A stretch of 64,000 nt of DNA, from the NCBI RefSeq assembly GCF_014279795.1, contig NZ_CP047945.1:2066572-2130571 (forward strand), in the 5' to 3' direction. This stretch comes from Synechococcus sp. PROS-7-1 (lineage in GTDB: Bacteria > Cyanobacteriota > Cyanobacteriia > PCC-6307 > Cyanobiaceae). The translations under genes were made by a program, and so were the position numbers. Positions 8,256 through 16,830 of the stretch are shown one piece after another (position 1 is the stretch's first letter; each line of letters begins with the position of its first letter). A model generated the notes under the pieces. That model was not told the DNA's origin. It searched no databases and saw only the letters and a list, made by a program, of their open reading frames with translations.

Positions 8256-8485
8256 CAAGCGGAGGCGGAGACAAAGTTTTATCCTTCCCATGCAGTCAAG
8301 CCACCGCTGCGCCCATCTGCCAGTCCTTTAGGCGGTCATCTTCCGCAACCATCAACATCTTCGGCACGAAGGGATAGGAGCAGCTCCTGCAGCAACGCGA
8401 TGGTCATCTGCGTGTCGAGGGTCATTGGTCTGGCGCAACTGCTGAAAGCATTCCCCGCTGGAGCAGCTGATGGAGGGCGGCTGGG
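8256..8485. other. intergenic gap between beta-barrel gene and small ORF
   Basis: No supported gene. A 29-codon minus-strand reading frame starting MTLDTQMTIALLQELL (ATG near 8425) is the only tidy small ORF, without further support. The gap should hold the promoter of the beta-barrel gene. Confidence 0.3.
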
Positions 8486-8719
8486 GTGCTGTCGGAACTG
8501 GATCAGATGGAGACCGACTGGATGGGCTGCATGGAGAGCCGTGATCCAGAGGCAGTTGCCGCGGCCTATCGATTGCTGGGGCATCACATGCAGCTGACGA
8601 TTCAGCAGCTCGGGCCGGTTCTGGTGATCACCGAAGCGGAGCTGGAGCTGGGATGCCCACAACACGAGCAACAGGTCGGGATGCCCACGGGGATGCCCAC
8701 GGACGGCCAAGCAACATAA
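8486..8719 (+). CDS. small hypothetical protein
   Basis: 77 aa from GTG 8486 (an internal ATG at 8507 is the alternative). The sequence is mostly helical and acidic: ELDQMETDWMGCMESRDPEAVAAAYRLLGHHMQLTIQQLGPVLV. The C-terminus has short repeats VGMPTGMPTDG, from three near-identical GGGATGCCCAC units in the DNA. No family recognised. Followed by the convergent tmRNA gene. It could be a lineage-specific small protein or a spurious frame. Confidence 0.4.
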   Translation: MLSELDQMETDWMGCMESRDPEAVAAAYRLLGHHMQLTIQQLGPVLVITEAELELGCPQHEQQVGMPTGMPTDGQAT

Positions 8720-8757
8720 AAGTGGACCCTTGAGATCCGCTGCACTGGAATAATTAA

Positions 8758-8775
8758 GGGGGCCTTCCAGCCCCC
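8758..8775 (-). terminator. terminator of the tmRNA gene
   Basis: On the minus strand GGGGGCTGGAAGGCCCCC forms a G+C hairpin followed by CTTAATTATT. It sits about 50 nt after the tag stop codon of ssrA, where transcription of the permuted precursor should end. Confidence 0.7.
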
Positions 8776-9036
8776 ATGAGTCATTTGGGTGATAAGGCTG
8801 ACTTCACCCCATCTCCCCTAAGGGTCAGGCAGCAACAGGGGCTGCTTGACGGGAGAAACGAACGATGTTGTTCGCAGTTACGGGTTTGCTCTCACCGAGC
8901 AGGCTTCAGTCACCCTCCTCATGCCCCGTCGAAACCATTGCAGCCCCGGAAAGGGAGAAATGGAGCTGAGCGGAATCGAACCGCTGTCCGAAACACTGGT
9001 GTGGATCACCTAGTCCGGAAGATCCGGACACTGCCA
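8776..9036 (-). ncRNA. ssrA: tmRNA, two-piece circularly permuted (ssrA)
   Basis: Minus strand. The acceptor piece comes first: it ends with the T-arm GGTTCGATTCCGC and acceptor strand CAGCTCC plus discriminator A at 8961. A 13-nt intervening segment (8948-8960) follows. The coding piece starts at 8947 with GGGGCTG, which pairs with the acceptor strand (one G-U), and continues with TTTCGACGGGGC. The resume frame runs from GCG 8875 to TGA 8825 and encodes ANNIVRFSRQAAPVAA, the picocyanobacterial tag. CCA is not encoded. A GTCCGGAT/CTTCCGGAC hairpin opens the acceptor piece. This arrangement is known in Prochlorococcus and marine Synechococcus. The outer ends are estimated. Function: rescue of stalled ribosomes. 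Confidence 0.95.
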
Positions 9037-9055
9037 TTCTGACAGCAGTGGTGAC

Positions 9056-10228
9056 GTGGAGCACAGCAGCGTGGGGAGGGAACACCGCCATCCACACAGA
9101 CGGCTGCCCTGCATCGCCGTGCTGCCCCAGGGCCTGGAGGCCATCGGTGCTGCCGAACTCAGTGCCCTTGGCGCCAAAGAGGTGAAGCCCTTGCGCCGTG
9201 CGGCGTCTTTTGAAGCCGAGATGGCCTGCCTCTACAGGCTGCATCTACAGGCGCGCTTGCCGTTTCGCCTGCTGCGCGAGATGAGCCATTTCCGCTGCAA
9301 TGGGCGTGATGATCTTTACGACGGCATCCAGCAGGCCCTCGACTGGGAACGCTGGTTGCATCCCTCCATGAGCTTCCGGGTGGATGTCACCGGCACTGCC
9401 CCGGGCCTGAATCACAGCCATTTCACGGCCCTTCAGGTGAAAAATGCGGTGATCGATCGGCAGCGGGACCTTTGGGGAGAACGCTCGTCCATCGACCTGG
9501 AAGAACCCGATCTGAACCTGCACCTGCATCTGCACCGCGGCGAAGCCACACTCAGCCTCGATGGCTCCGGCGGCAGCCTGCACCGGCGCGGTTACCGCGC
9601 GGCCATGGGCGCGGCGCCCTTGAAGGAAAATCTGGCCGCAGGTCTGATCCAGCTTTCAGGCTGGGACGGCAGCAGCCCATTGGTGGATCCTCTCTGCGGT
9701 TCCGGCACCCTGCTGATCGAAGCAGCAGCGATGGCTCTGCAGCTTCCACCAGGACTCGATCGTGTCTTCGCTCTTGAAAGCTGGGCTGATTTCAATCTGG
9801 ATCAATGGGAAGCCGAGAGACAACGCGCTAAAGCACGGGCATGCCGGGAGCGGAACCTTCCCCTGATTCAGGGGTTTGAAGCCGATCCAAGCATCGCCGA
9901 TCAAGCCCGAGCCAACGTCCAGGCCGCAGGCCTGGAGCACGTCGTTGAGATCAAGACAGGATCGTTCCACCACTTCGCCCTGCCTCAGGAACCTGGAACG
10001 CTGGTGTGCAATCCGCCCTACGGCGAACGCATCGGCGCGGAAAGCGATCTGGAGAGTCTCTATTCCGATTTGGGCCGCTACGCCAAAGAACACGGATCGG
10101 GGTGGGCGCTGTGGGTGCTCAGTGGCAACCCCCAGCTCACTGGAGCTCTGCGCATGAAGGCCACCCGCAGGATTCCGATCAGCAATGGCGGCATCGACTG
10201 CCGCTGGTTGCACTACGACGTGCGCTGA
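9056..10228 (+). CDS. THUMP-domain RNA methyltransferase (RlmL/YpsC-like)
   Basis: 390 aa. An N-terminal ferredoxin-like/THUMP region (CIAVLPQGLEAIGAAELSALGA, then FRVDVTGTAPGLNHSHFTALQVKNAV) precedes a Rossmann methyltransferase. The hallmark GSLHRRGYR at about 180, the SAM-binding DPLCGSGTLLIEAA at about 211-224 and the catalytic NPPYGERIG at about 319-327 are present. This family N2-methylates a guanine in large-subunit rRNA (RlmL, G2445 in E. coli). It lacks the second (RlmK) domain of E. coli RlmL, as is usual outside gammaproteobacteria. Start GTG 9056 is the first usable codon; divergent from ssrA. Confidence 0.88.
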   Translation: MEHSSVGREHRHPHRRLPCIAVLPQGLEAIGAAELSALGAKEVKPLRRAASFEAEMACLYRLHLQARLPFRLLREMSHFRCNGRDDLYDGIQQALDWERWLHPSMSFRVDVTGTAPGLNHSHFTALQVKNAVIDRQRDLWGERSSIDLEEPDLNLHLHLHRGEATLSLDGSGGSLHRRGYRAAMGAAPLKENLAAGLIQLSGWDGSSPLVDPLCGSGTLLIEAAAMALQLPPGLDRVFALESWADFNLDQWEAERQRAKARACRERNLPLIQGFEADPSIADQARANVQAAGLEHVVEIKTGSFHHFALPQEPGTLVCNPPYGERIGAESDLESLYSDLGRYAKEHGSGWALWVLSGNPQLTGALRMKATRRIPISNGGIDCRWLHYDVR

Positions 10229-10231
10229 AGT

Positions 10232-10630
10232 TCAACGGCCTAGAACAGCGCGGGTCGTGCGCGACAGTCCCTCAAGGGTCTGGGGCAGGTAAGGGCCCTT
10301 GGCCAGCATCCCGCCCACGCGCAGGCTGATGCCCGCCACCACCAGGTTGAGCACAGCCAAACCGAGCAACGCCTGAAGCAGGGACCACTCCCATGCCTCG
10401 AGCACCCAAACCAACAGGGCGGCTTCTCCGGCCACCAAGGCCAGGAGCATCAAGGTGCCGCCCATGGCCAGAAACACGCCACCACTAATCAAGCGGCGTT
10501 TTTCACGATCCACTTCTTGGAGTGCAATGCGCACGTGCAGATCCATCACGGAGCCTGCCAAGGCCGTCACCCTGGCGGCTGCACCAAGCCCGCGCGGACG
10601 GGGCTCTTGTGAACGAGGCAATTCGCTCAT
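10232..10630 (-). CDS. phage-holin-family / YqjE-like membrane protein (DUF1469)
   Basis: 132 aa. After a Pro/Arg-rich start, the segment VTALAGSVMDLHVRIALQEVDREKRRL is followed by two membrane helices (FLAMGGTLMLLALVAGEAALLVWVL and LLQALLGLAVLNLVVAGISL). This is the layout of the DUF1469 / holin superfamily III proteins, including E. coli YqjE, which are usually stress-related inner-membrane proteins, not lysis proteins. It overlaps the upstream DUF883-like gene by ATGA (10627-10630), the same order as E. coli yqjD-yqjE. Confidence 0.8.
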   Translation of the reverse strand: MSELPRSQEPRPRGLGAAARVTALAGSVMDLHVRIALQEVDREKRRLISGGVFLAMGGTLMLLALVAGEAALLVWVLEAWEWSLLQALLGLAVLNLVVAGISLRVGGMLAKGPYLPQTLEGLSRTTRAVLGR

Positions 10631-11067
10631 GAGGACCGCCGGCCACCGCTGAGCAAAGCACCCACCAACACCCCAACTCCGGCGGCAACAGCCACAGAGA
10701 GGAGAGGCCGCTCACGCAGGGGCTTCTCGATTTTCGGCCGCAGGGTGCGGTTGAGATCATCCAGCAACTGCTCAAGCTGCTCTTCGAGGGGCTCAAGGCT
10801 GTCAGCCAGATGGCGAGTTCGGTCTCCGGCCTGATGCATCAGCTCCTCAAGCTGATGGCGCACCGTCATCGAAGCGCGGTCCGTGTGTGTGGCAATCAGG
10901 TGCACCACATCATCAAGGCTTCCGCGGGTCGCTTCCAGCGCCTGATGCGTCACTTCCGGCCAGCGCCGCTGAATCTCAGGCAGGAGCGTTTCAAAGCGAT
11001 CTCGGAATCGATGCGCCAGATCCTGGGGTTCTGCAGTCGACTCGGCAGGGGATGGAGCTGAATCCAT
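10627..11067 (-). CDS. YqjD/ElaB-like (DUF883-type) membrane-anchored protein
   Basis: 146 aa from ATG 11067, with AGGA suitably placed upstream; a 42-codon extension to 11193 would run into the gene on the other strand. Long amphipathic helices (HRFRDRFETLLPEIQRRW, LEPLEEQLEQLLDDLNRTL) end in RPLLSVAVAAGVGVLVGALLSGGRRSS, a C-terminal glycine-rich membrane anchor typical of DUF883 proteins. In E. coli such proteins anchor ribosomes to the inner membrane in stationary phase; whether this one does is unknown. Co-transcribed with the YqjE-like gene. Confidence 0.75.
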   Translation of the reverse strand: MDSAPSPAESTAEPQDLAHRFRDRFETLLPEIQRRWPEVTHQALEATRGSLDDVVHLIATHTDRASMTVRHQLEELMHQAGDRTRHLADSLEPLEEQLEQLLDDLNRTLRPKIEKPLRERPLLSVAVAAGVGVLVGALLSGGRRSS

Positions 11068-11112
11068 GGCGATCCTGGTGGCCACCTGCAGGGTAGGGGT
11101 GGTGTCCTGCGG

Positions 11113-11535
11113 ATGAAACCCATGCCCGTCGATCCACACCGATACGTGCTGCTTGAGCATTTCGGGGCTCCTGATGATCCCCGGGGTTGCCATCTCGACC
11201 TTCTATTGGAAGACGGTGACAGTTGCCGCAGCTGGCGGCTTGAAGCGATTCCGCTCCTGAACGGCCCTGGCCAGAGCGCCACGCCGCTCCCCCCCCACCG
11301 GCTGGTGTGGCTCGATCGAGAGGCCGCAGCGGTGTCCGGAGGACGGGGTTGGGCGCGACGGGTCGTGGGGGGGCAGTACCGCGGCACTCTTCCAGCCACG
11401 GTGGATGCGCCGTTCAGCCTGGACCTTGAAGGGATGGCGGCGATCGGGATGCCGGATCCCGTCTGTCTTTCCATGATCGAGGGTCTGTGCTGCCTCAGCC
11501 AGCCTCGAGATCAACAAACTGAACGCAACGCTTGA
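11113..11535 (+). CDS. LigD-like phosphoesterase-fold hypothetical protein
   Basis: 140 aa. Motifs RYVLLEHFGAPDDPRGCHLDLLLEDGDSCRSWRL and LPPHRLVWLDREA, then ARRVVGGQYRGTLP, recall the N-terminal 3'-phosphoesterase domain of bacterial LigD (H-x(n)-H-x-D-L-x-L-E core, then a tryptophan). The catalytic histidine pair would be H16 and H27. No ligase or polymerase domain is attached and no Ku gene is near. The resemblance is moderate and partly from memory, so activity is uncertain. It is divergent from the yqjD-like gene; ATG 11113 or 11122 could start it. Confidence 0.55.
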   Translation: MKPMPVDPHRYVLLEHFGAPDDPRGCHLDLLLEDGDSCRSWRLEAIPLLNGPGQSATPLPPHRLVWLDREAAAVSGGRGWARRVVGGQYRGTLPATVDAPFSLDLEGMAAIGMPDPVCLSMIEGLCCLSQPRDQQTERNA

Positions 11536-11585
11536 GCTTTTCAGGGGCTTCGCTAATTTCAGAGCGCTGACAGCCGTGGCCCCTG

Positions 11586-14500
11586 TTGGTTCATATCAAT
11601 CAAGTTGGGCTCACGCACTTCAAGTCCTTCGGCGGGGCGATGAGCATCCCCCTGGAGCCGGGCTTCACGGTGGTGACCGGTCCGAACGGATCTGGCAAAA
11701 GCAACATTCTTGATGGCGTGCTGTTCTGCCTCGGGCTCGCGAACAGCCGTGGCATGCGGGCCGATCGCTTGCCGGATCTTGTAAACAGCGGGGTTCTCAA
11801 GGCTGGCAAGTCAGCCGAGACCACGGTGAGCGTGCGCTTCGACCTCTCGGACTGGCAACCCGATGCCGCCGAAGAGGGCATCGAGGCTCCAGAGGAAGGT
11901 CCCTGGATCCGTCCGGATCAAACCGAGTGGACGGTGACCCGCAAATTACGGGTGATGCCGGGCGGCTCCTACAGCAGCAGCTACAGCGCCGACGGAATCC
12001 CTTGCAACCTGCAGCAGCTCCAAACCCAGCTGCGACGGCTCCGCATCGATCCTGAAGGAAGCAACGTGGTGATGCAGGGCGATGTGACCCGCATCGTGTC
12101 GATGAGCAACCGGGACCGCCGCGGCCTCATTGATGAATTGGCCGGAGTGGCCCTGTTCGACACCCGCATCGAACAGACCCGCAGAAAACTGGACGATGTG
12201 CAGGAACGGCAGGAACGCTGCCGGATCGTGGAACAGGAACTTCTGGCGGCGCGTCAGCGGCTTGAGAAGGATTGCGCCAAGGCCCGCGCCTATCAGGAGC
12301 TGCGCGAGCAGCTCCAGCTGGGTCGCCGGCAGGAACTGGTTCTGGCTTACGAAGCAGCTCAGGCCGAACGCCGACGCCTGCAGCAGCGGCATCAAGACCT
12401 GGGAGATCAGGATGCCCGCGACTCCCGAGCCCTTGAAGAGCGGGAAACGACACTGCAGGACGCGGCCAGCAAGCTGAAAACACTTCAGGACAACGTCAAG
12501 GCTCTGGGAGAAGACCAGTTGCTAGGCGTGCAGGCTGAACTGGCAGGCCTCGATCCCCAAAGCCGCGAACTGGATCGGCAGGCCGCCCAGCACCAGCAGG
12601 AGGGCGAACGGCTTCAGGCCGTGCGCCATGACCTCCAGGGACGCAGAGGACAGATTCAATCCGAATCGGAGTCGCTTCGGCTCAGCGCTGATCCGGACGG
12701 GCTCGCGCGCGCGGAACAGGCTTGCCGGGATGCGGAGGCCGCCGTGGAACGCTCCCGCCGGCAGCTGGGCGAGGTGGCGGGCCGCTCAGGCACCTGGATT
12801 GAGGAGCAACGCCAGCGCAGCTCCCGCCGCCAGCAGCTGCAGGCCTCCCTGGCCCCTCTTCAGGATGAGCGTCAGCAACTCAAAGAGCGGCTGCGCCAAG
12901 CGGAGGAACGCAAGCTCGACCTGGAGCAGGAGCGAGATCAAGACGGTGCGGAAGACCACAAGGTGCAGAGGCTGCTGGAGCAACTGGAACAGGAGTGGCA
13001 GACCCTGCTCAACGCAATCCGTACGGGACAGGAGCAGCTGCAGCAGTTGGCGGAGTCCTTGGCGATTCAGCAGCGCACCCGCGCCCGCCTGGAGCAGGAA
13101 CAGACGCGACTGGAACGGGACATTGCGCGACAGGACAGTCGGCGTGAAGCCCTTCAGGAGAGCCGCGGCACTGGAGCCCTGCGCCTCCTACTCGAATCCG
13201 GACTGGAAGGAATCCATGGACCGGTCGCCCAGCTTGGGGAGGTGGAGGAGCGCCATCGCATGGCTCTCGAGGTGGCGGCCGGTGCACGTATGGGACAGGT
13301 GGTGGTGGACGACGACCGCATCGCTGCACGGGCCATCGATCTACTGAAAAGCCGTAGAGCCGGACGTCTCACCTTTCTGCCACTGAACAAGATCCGGGCC
13401 CCTGGCGGTGGTGGCGGCTCCGCCATGGCCCGCGGACGCAGACCGGACGGTGGCAACGCCGATGGCCTCATCGGCAGAGCCGTCGACCTGATCCGGTACG
13501 AACCGATTTACGGCGAGGTGTTCGCCTATGTGTTCGGGGACACCCAGGTCTTCACAGACCTGGGCAGTGCCCGACGCGTCCTGGGCCGCTCCCGGGCCGT
13601 CACCCTCGAAGGCGAGCTTCTGGAAAAGAGCGGAGCCATGACCGGCGGAAGCCTGAGCCAGCGCAGCGGCAGCCTGAGCTTCGGCGTGAGCAACGACGGT
13701 GACGAAGCGGCTCCCCTGCGCCAACGCCTCCTGGAGCTGGGGGAAACCCTGGCTGCCTGCTGCCGTGAAGAGCAACGCCTGACGGCACAGATTGAGGAGC
13801 AACGCCCGGGATTGCGCCAGCTTGAGCAACGCCAAGCAGCCCTGGAGGCGGAACGCCAGGCAGCGCGCCGCTCCCACGGCCCCCTGCTGGAACGCCTGCA
13901 GCAACGTCAGCGCAGGCTTCAGGAGCTGCAGGAGACAGGCAGCCAGGAGAACCGTCGCCTCCAGGACATCGAGACGGCGCTGACACCTCTGCAAACCGAG
14001 CTCCAGCAACTGGATCAGCAGGACGCCAAGGTGGAACCCAACGGTGACGCCGAACGCTGGCAAGCCCTCCAACAAACCCTTGAACAGGCTGACGGAGCCT
14101 TAGAGGCGGCCCGCCGTCAGCGCGACACCCTGCTGCAGCAAGACCGGGAGCGGCAGATGTCGGGTCAGCGCTTGGCGGATCAGCTGCAGGCTCTCGAACG
14201 CGAGGAACAATCTCTCCAAGAGGCTGTGAAAGCCCTTGCCGAAACCCATGGCCGTTGGCGGCAGCAGCAGCAGGATCTGAAAACCCGGCGCGATGCCCTC
14301 AACGTTCAGCAACAGGAGCTGCAGACACGTTTCGGCGAGGAACGTCGCGCCCGCGATGAAGCAGAGGCCACCGTTGCGGAGCAACGACAGGGGCTGCAGC
14401 AGGCGCGCTGGGAATTGGAACGGTTGCGCGAGGAACGGGCGGGCCTGGAGGAGCAGTTGCGCAGCGGCAGCATTCGCCTGGAGGAGCTGAAATCGTCTCT

Positions 14501-15191
14501 GCCAGACCCACTGCCGGAGATCAGCGATGGCGTTCGTGACGGTGGTCTTGAGGCTCTGCAGGAGCAGCTTCAGCAGCTTCAACGGCGCATGGAGGCCCTG
14601 GAGCCTGTGAACATGCTGGCGCTGGAAGAGCTGCAAGAGCTCGAACAACGCCTTGGCGATCTCGGCGAACGCCTTGCTGTTCTTAGTCAGGAACGGGAGG
14701 AACTGCTGTTGCGGATCGGAACAGTGGCCACGCTCCGCCAGGAGGCCTTCATGGAGGCCTTCGAAGCAGTGGATGGTCATTTCCGCGAAATCTTCGCGAG
14801 CCTCTCCGATGGCGACGGCAAGCTCCAACTCGACAATGCCGATGACCCCCTTGAGGGAGGCCTGACCCTGGTCGCCCACCCCAAGGGCAAGGCAGTGCGT
14901 CGTTTGGCGGCGATGTCAGGCGGGGAGAAATCTCTCACCGCTCTGAGCTTCCTGTTTGCGCTGCAGCGTTTCAGACCTTCGCCCTTCTATGCCCTCGATG
15001 AGGTGGACAGTTTTCTGGACGGCGTGAATGTGGAGCGTCTGGCGGCGCTGATCGCCCGACAGGCCGAGCAGGCCCAGTTCCTTGTCGTGAGCCACCGCAG
15101 ACCCATGATCGGTGCCTCGACCAGAACCATCGGCGTGACCCAGGCTCGGGGCGCCCACACCCAGGTGGTTGGCCTTCCAGATGCAGCCTGA
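11586..15191 (+). CDS. smc: chromosome segregation protein SMC
   Basis: 1201 aa, the full SMC length. Walker A GPNGSGKS is at residues 32-39, after the typical N-terminus VHINQVGLTHFKSFGG. Two long Gln/Glu/Arg-rich coiled coils (about 170-515 and 720-1030) flank a hinge (about 545-680, with LLESGLEGIHGPVAQLGEV and LLEKSGAMTGGSLS). The C-terminal head has the signature AAMSGGEKSLTALSF and Walker B FYALDEVDSFLD. SMC condenses and organises the chromosome with ScpA/ScpB, which are not in this window. The start is TTG 11586, chosen because homology begins at the next codon. Confidence 0.97.
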   Translation: MVHINQVGLTHFKSFGGAMSIPLEPGFTVVTGPNGSGKSNILDGVLFCLGLANSRGMRADRLPDLVNSGVLKAGKSAETTVSVRFDLSDWQPDAAEEGIEAPEEGPWIRPDQTEWTVTRKLRVMPGGSYSSSYSADGIPCNLQQLQTQLRRLRIDPEGSNVVMQGDVTRIVSMSNRDRRGLIDELAGVALFDTRIEQTRRKLDDVQERQERCRIVEQELLAARQRLEKDCAKARAYQELREQLQLGRRQELVLAYEAAQAERRRLQQRHQDLGDQDARDSRALEERETTLQDAASKLKTLQDNVKALGEDQLLGVQAELAGLDPQSRELDRQAAQHQQEGERLQAVRHDLQGRRGQIQSESESLRLSADPDGLARAEQACRDAEAAVERSRRQLGEVAGRSGTWIEEQRQRSSRRQQLQASLAPLQDERQQLKERLRQAEERKLDLEQERDQDGAEDHKVQRLLEQLEQEWQTLLNAIRTGQEQLQQLAESLAIQQRTRARLEQEQTRLERDIARQDSRREALQESRGTGALRLLLESGLEGIHGPVAQLGEVEERHRMALEVAAGARMGQVVVDDDRIAARAIDLLKSRRAGRLTFLPLNKIRAPGGGGGSAMARGRRPDGGNADGLIGRAVDLIRYEPIYGEVFAYVFGDTQVFTDLGSARRVLGRSRAVTLEGELLEKSGAMTGGSLSQRSGSLSFGVSNDGDEAAPLRQRLLELGETLAACCREEQRLTAQIEEQRPGLRQLEQRQAALEAERQAARRSHGPLLERLQQRQRRLQELQETGSQENRRLQDIETALTPLQTELQQLDQQDAKVEPNGDAERWQALQQTLEQADGALEAARRQRDTLLQQDRERQMSGQRLADQLQALEREEQSLQEAVKALAETHGRWRQQQQDLKTRRDALNVQQQELQTRFGEERRARDEAEATVAEQRQGLQQARWELERLREERAGLEEQLRSGSIRLEELKSSLPDPLPEISDGVRDGGLEALQEQLQQLQRRMEALEPVNMLALEELQELEQRLGDLGERLAVLSQEREELLLRIGTVATLRQEAFMEAFEAVDGHFREIFASLSDGDGKLQLDNADDPLEGGLTLVAHPKGKAVRRLAAMSGGEKSLTALSFLFALQRFRPSPFYALDEVDSFLDGVNVERLAALIARQAEQAQFLVVSHRRPMIGASTRTIGVTQARGAHTQVVGLPDAA

Positions 15192-15251
15192 CGAGCCGGT
15201 GTCTGCTCCTTGCGTCAAAATGGCGCAAATCCCTCCGGCTGAGGCCTGCGG

Positions 15252-16361
15252 TTGAGTTTGTCGTCGTCTTCTAATGATCCTCTGGCCAACGTGCCCAGTG
15301 ATCGCCTCTGGCTGAGATCAGAGCTCATGGGCACCCAGGTGATCACCCGCGATACCGGACGTCGCCTCGGTGTGGTGGGTGAGGTGATCGTGGACATTGA
15401 CGGCCGCGAAGTCGTGGCCCTTGGTTTGCGCGATAACCCTCTCACCCGATTCCTTCCGGGGCTTCCCCGCTGGATGCCCCTCGATCGCATCCGTCAGGTG
15501 GGCGACGTGATCCTCGTGGATTCCGCCGATTCACTGAGTGAAGCCTTTTCACCCGAGCGCTACAGCCGCGTGATCAACTGCCAGGTGATCACCGAATCGG
15601 GCCAGCAACTCGGCAGGGTGCTTGGCTTCTCTTTCGATATCGAAACCGGAGAACTCACCACACTCGTGATGGGGGCCGTGGGCGTGCCCCTCTTAGGTGA
15701 AGGAGTTCTCAGCACCTGGGAGATCCCAGTCGACGAAATCGTGAGCAGCGGGGCTGACCGGATCATTGTGTACGAGGGGGCTGAGGAGAAACTCAAGCAG
15801 CTCAACAGTGGTTTTCTCGAAAAGCTGGGCGTTGGTGGCCCCAGCTGGGAAGAGCAAGAACGCGAGCGCTACAGGGTGAACGTGGTGCCTGTGGAGAACC
15901 AGTTGAGCTCTGGCCAGAGCACTGAAGACACCCCCCGGCAGCTGGAAGCTTCCTCCTCCCAGAGGTTTGACGTGGACCAGGCCGAGCTGGAGTACGTGGA
16001 ACTCGAGCAACCCCGCCAGGACGAGGCCCGCCGCAGGCGTTATCTCGATGAACTGCCACTCGAGGAAGACCCTGAACGCTACCCATCTCAGGAGAGCTAT
16101 CAGTCCCGCAATCGCTATCAGCCTCAAGAGCGCTATCAGCCACCCAGCAACGATCTGCCCCGAGACCTTGATCAGGATCGGGACTTTGACGCCGAGCCGC
16201 CTCTCTACGACGAAGCCCCAGCGCAGCCCCGCAGCGATCAACGACCGCGGCCGGCATCGCGGCGGCCGATCGAGCGACCAGGCGAACCTTTGGATGTAGA
16301 GCCCCTGGATCAGGATCCCCAGCCCAGATCACCCAGGGAACCGATGGATGACCCCTGGTAA
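15252..16361 (+). CDS. PRC-barrel protein with long disordered tail
   Basis: 369 aa from TTG 15252. Two PRC-barrel domains: about 20-95 (LMGTQVITRDTGRRLGVVGEVIVD) and 100-185 (INCQVITESGQQLGRVLGFSFDIETGELTTLVM). From about 215 on the protein is acidic and low-complexity, with repeated Arg-Tyr-x-Pro units (NRYQPQERYQPPS) and Pro/Arg/Asp runs, probably disordered. PRC barrels occur in photosynthetic reaction-centre H subunits and in RNA-processing proteins. The cyanobacterial two-barrel form has no assigned function I can state. Probably transcribed with smc. Confidence 0.82.
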   Translation: MSLSSSSNDPLANVPSDRLWLRSELMGTQVITRDTGRRLGVVGEVIVDIDGREVVALGLRDNPLTRFLPGLPRWMPLDRIRQVGDVILVDSADSLSEAFSPERYSRVINCQVITESGQQLGRVLGFSFDIETGELTTLVMGAVGVPLLGEGVLSTWEIPVDEIVSSGADRIIVYEGAEEKLKQLNSGFLEKLGVGGPSWEEQERERYRVNVVPVENQLSSGQSTEDTPRQLEASSSQRFDVDQAELEYVELEQPRQDEARRRRYLDELPLEEDPERYPSQESYQSRNRYQPQERYQPPSNDLPRDLDQDRDFDAEPPLYDEAPAQPRSDQRPRPASRRPIERPGEPLDVEPLDQDPQPRSPREPMDDPW

Positions 16362-16391
16362 ATCCAGTGGTTAAAAAGCTGGGCTGGGGTC

Positions 16392-16808
16392 CTACCCCTT
16401 GAACTGGAGGGACGCGCTGTTCACGCAGTAACGCTGCCCTGTGGGCGCAGGACCATCTGGGAACACATGTCCCAGATGGGCATCGCAGCGGGCACAGAGA
16501 ATTTCGGTACGCACCATGCCATGGGCGCGGTCCTCCTTAGTGCGAATCGCCCCTGAGCTCACCCCATCCCAGAAACTCGGCCAGCCTGTCCCGGACTCGA
16601 ACTTGGTGCTCGAACTGAACAGCGGCGCATCGCAGCAGATGCAGTGATACGTGCCGTCGTCCTTGTGATTCCAATAAGCCCCTGTGAAAGCGCGTTCAGT
16701 TCCCCCCTGACGGGCAACCTGAAACTGCTCAGGGGTGAGCTGCTCTCTCCATTCGTCAGGAGAACGCTCCATGCGGTCGCCTTCGGTTGGTAAAGAGCTG
16801 GACATCAT
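16392..16808 (-). CDS. msrB: peptide-methionine (R)-S-oxide reductase
   Basis: 138 aa. The MsrB fold is complete: a zinc pair in CICCDAPLF (about 56-59) and [12 protein letters not shown] (about 104-107), the substrate loop [12 protein letters not shown] (about 71-82), and the catalytic cysteine in [11 protein letters not shown] near residue 128. It reduces R-methionine sulfoxide with thioredoxin as electron donor, repairing oxidised proteins. [20 protein letters not shown] gives several possible starts near 16808. Convergent with the PRC-barrel gene. Confidence 0.95.
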   Translation of the reverse strand: MMSSSLPTEGDRMERSPDEWREQLTPEQFQVARQGGTERAFTGAYWNHKDDGTYHCICCDAPLFSSSTKFESGTGWPSFWDGVSSGAIRTKEDRAHGMVRTEILCARCDAHLGHVFPDGPAPTGQRYCVNSASLQFKG

Positions 16809-16830
16809 CTTGAGGCAATTGGCGCGGACC

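Noticed and set aside
8652-8703. Three GGGATGCCCAC units that could look like a small repeat array
   Set aside because: Irregular spacing and only three copies within a short ORF; not CRISPR and no associated genes.
10232-10630. Possible prophage remnant because of holin-family similarity
   Set aside because: DUF1469 proteins are chromosomal membrane proteins, and no other phage gene is near.
13341-14075. 244-codon minus-strand frame within smc
   Set aside because: Leu/Gln/Ala-rich antisense of the SMC coiled coil; no start signal or family.
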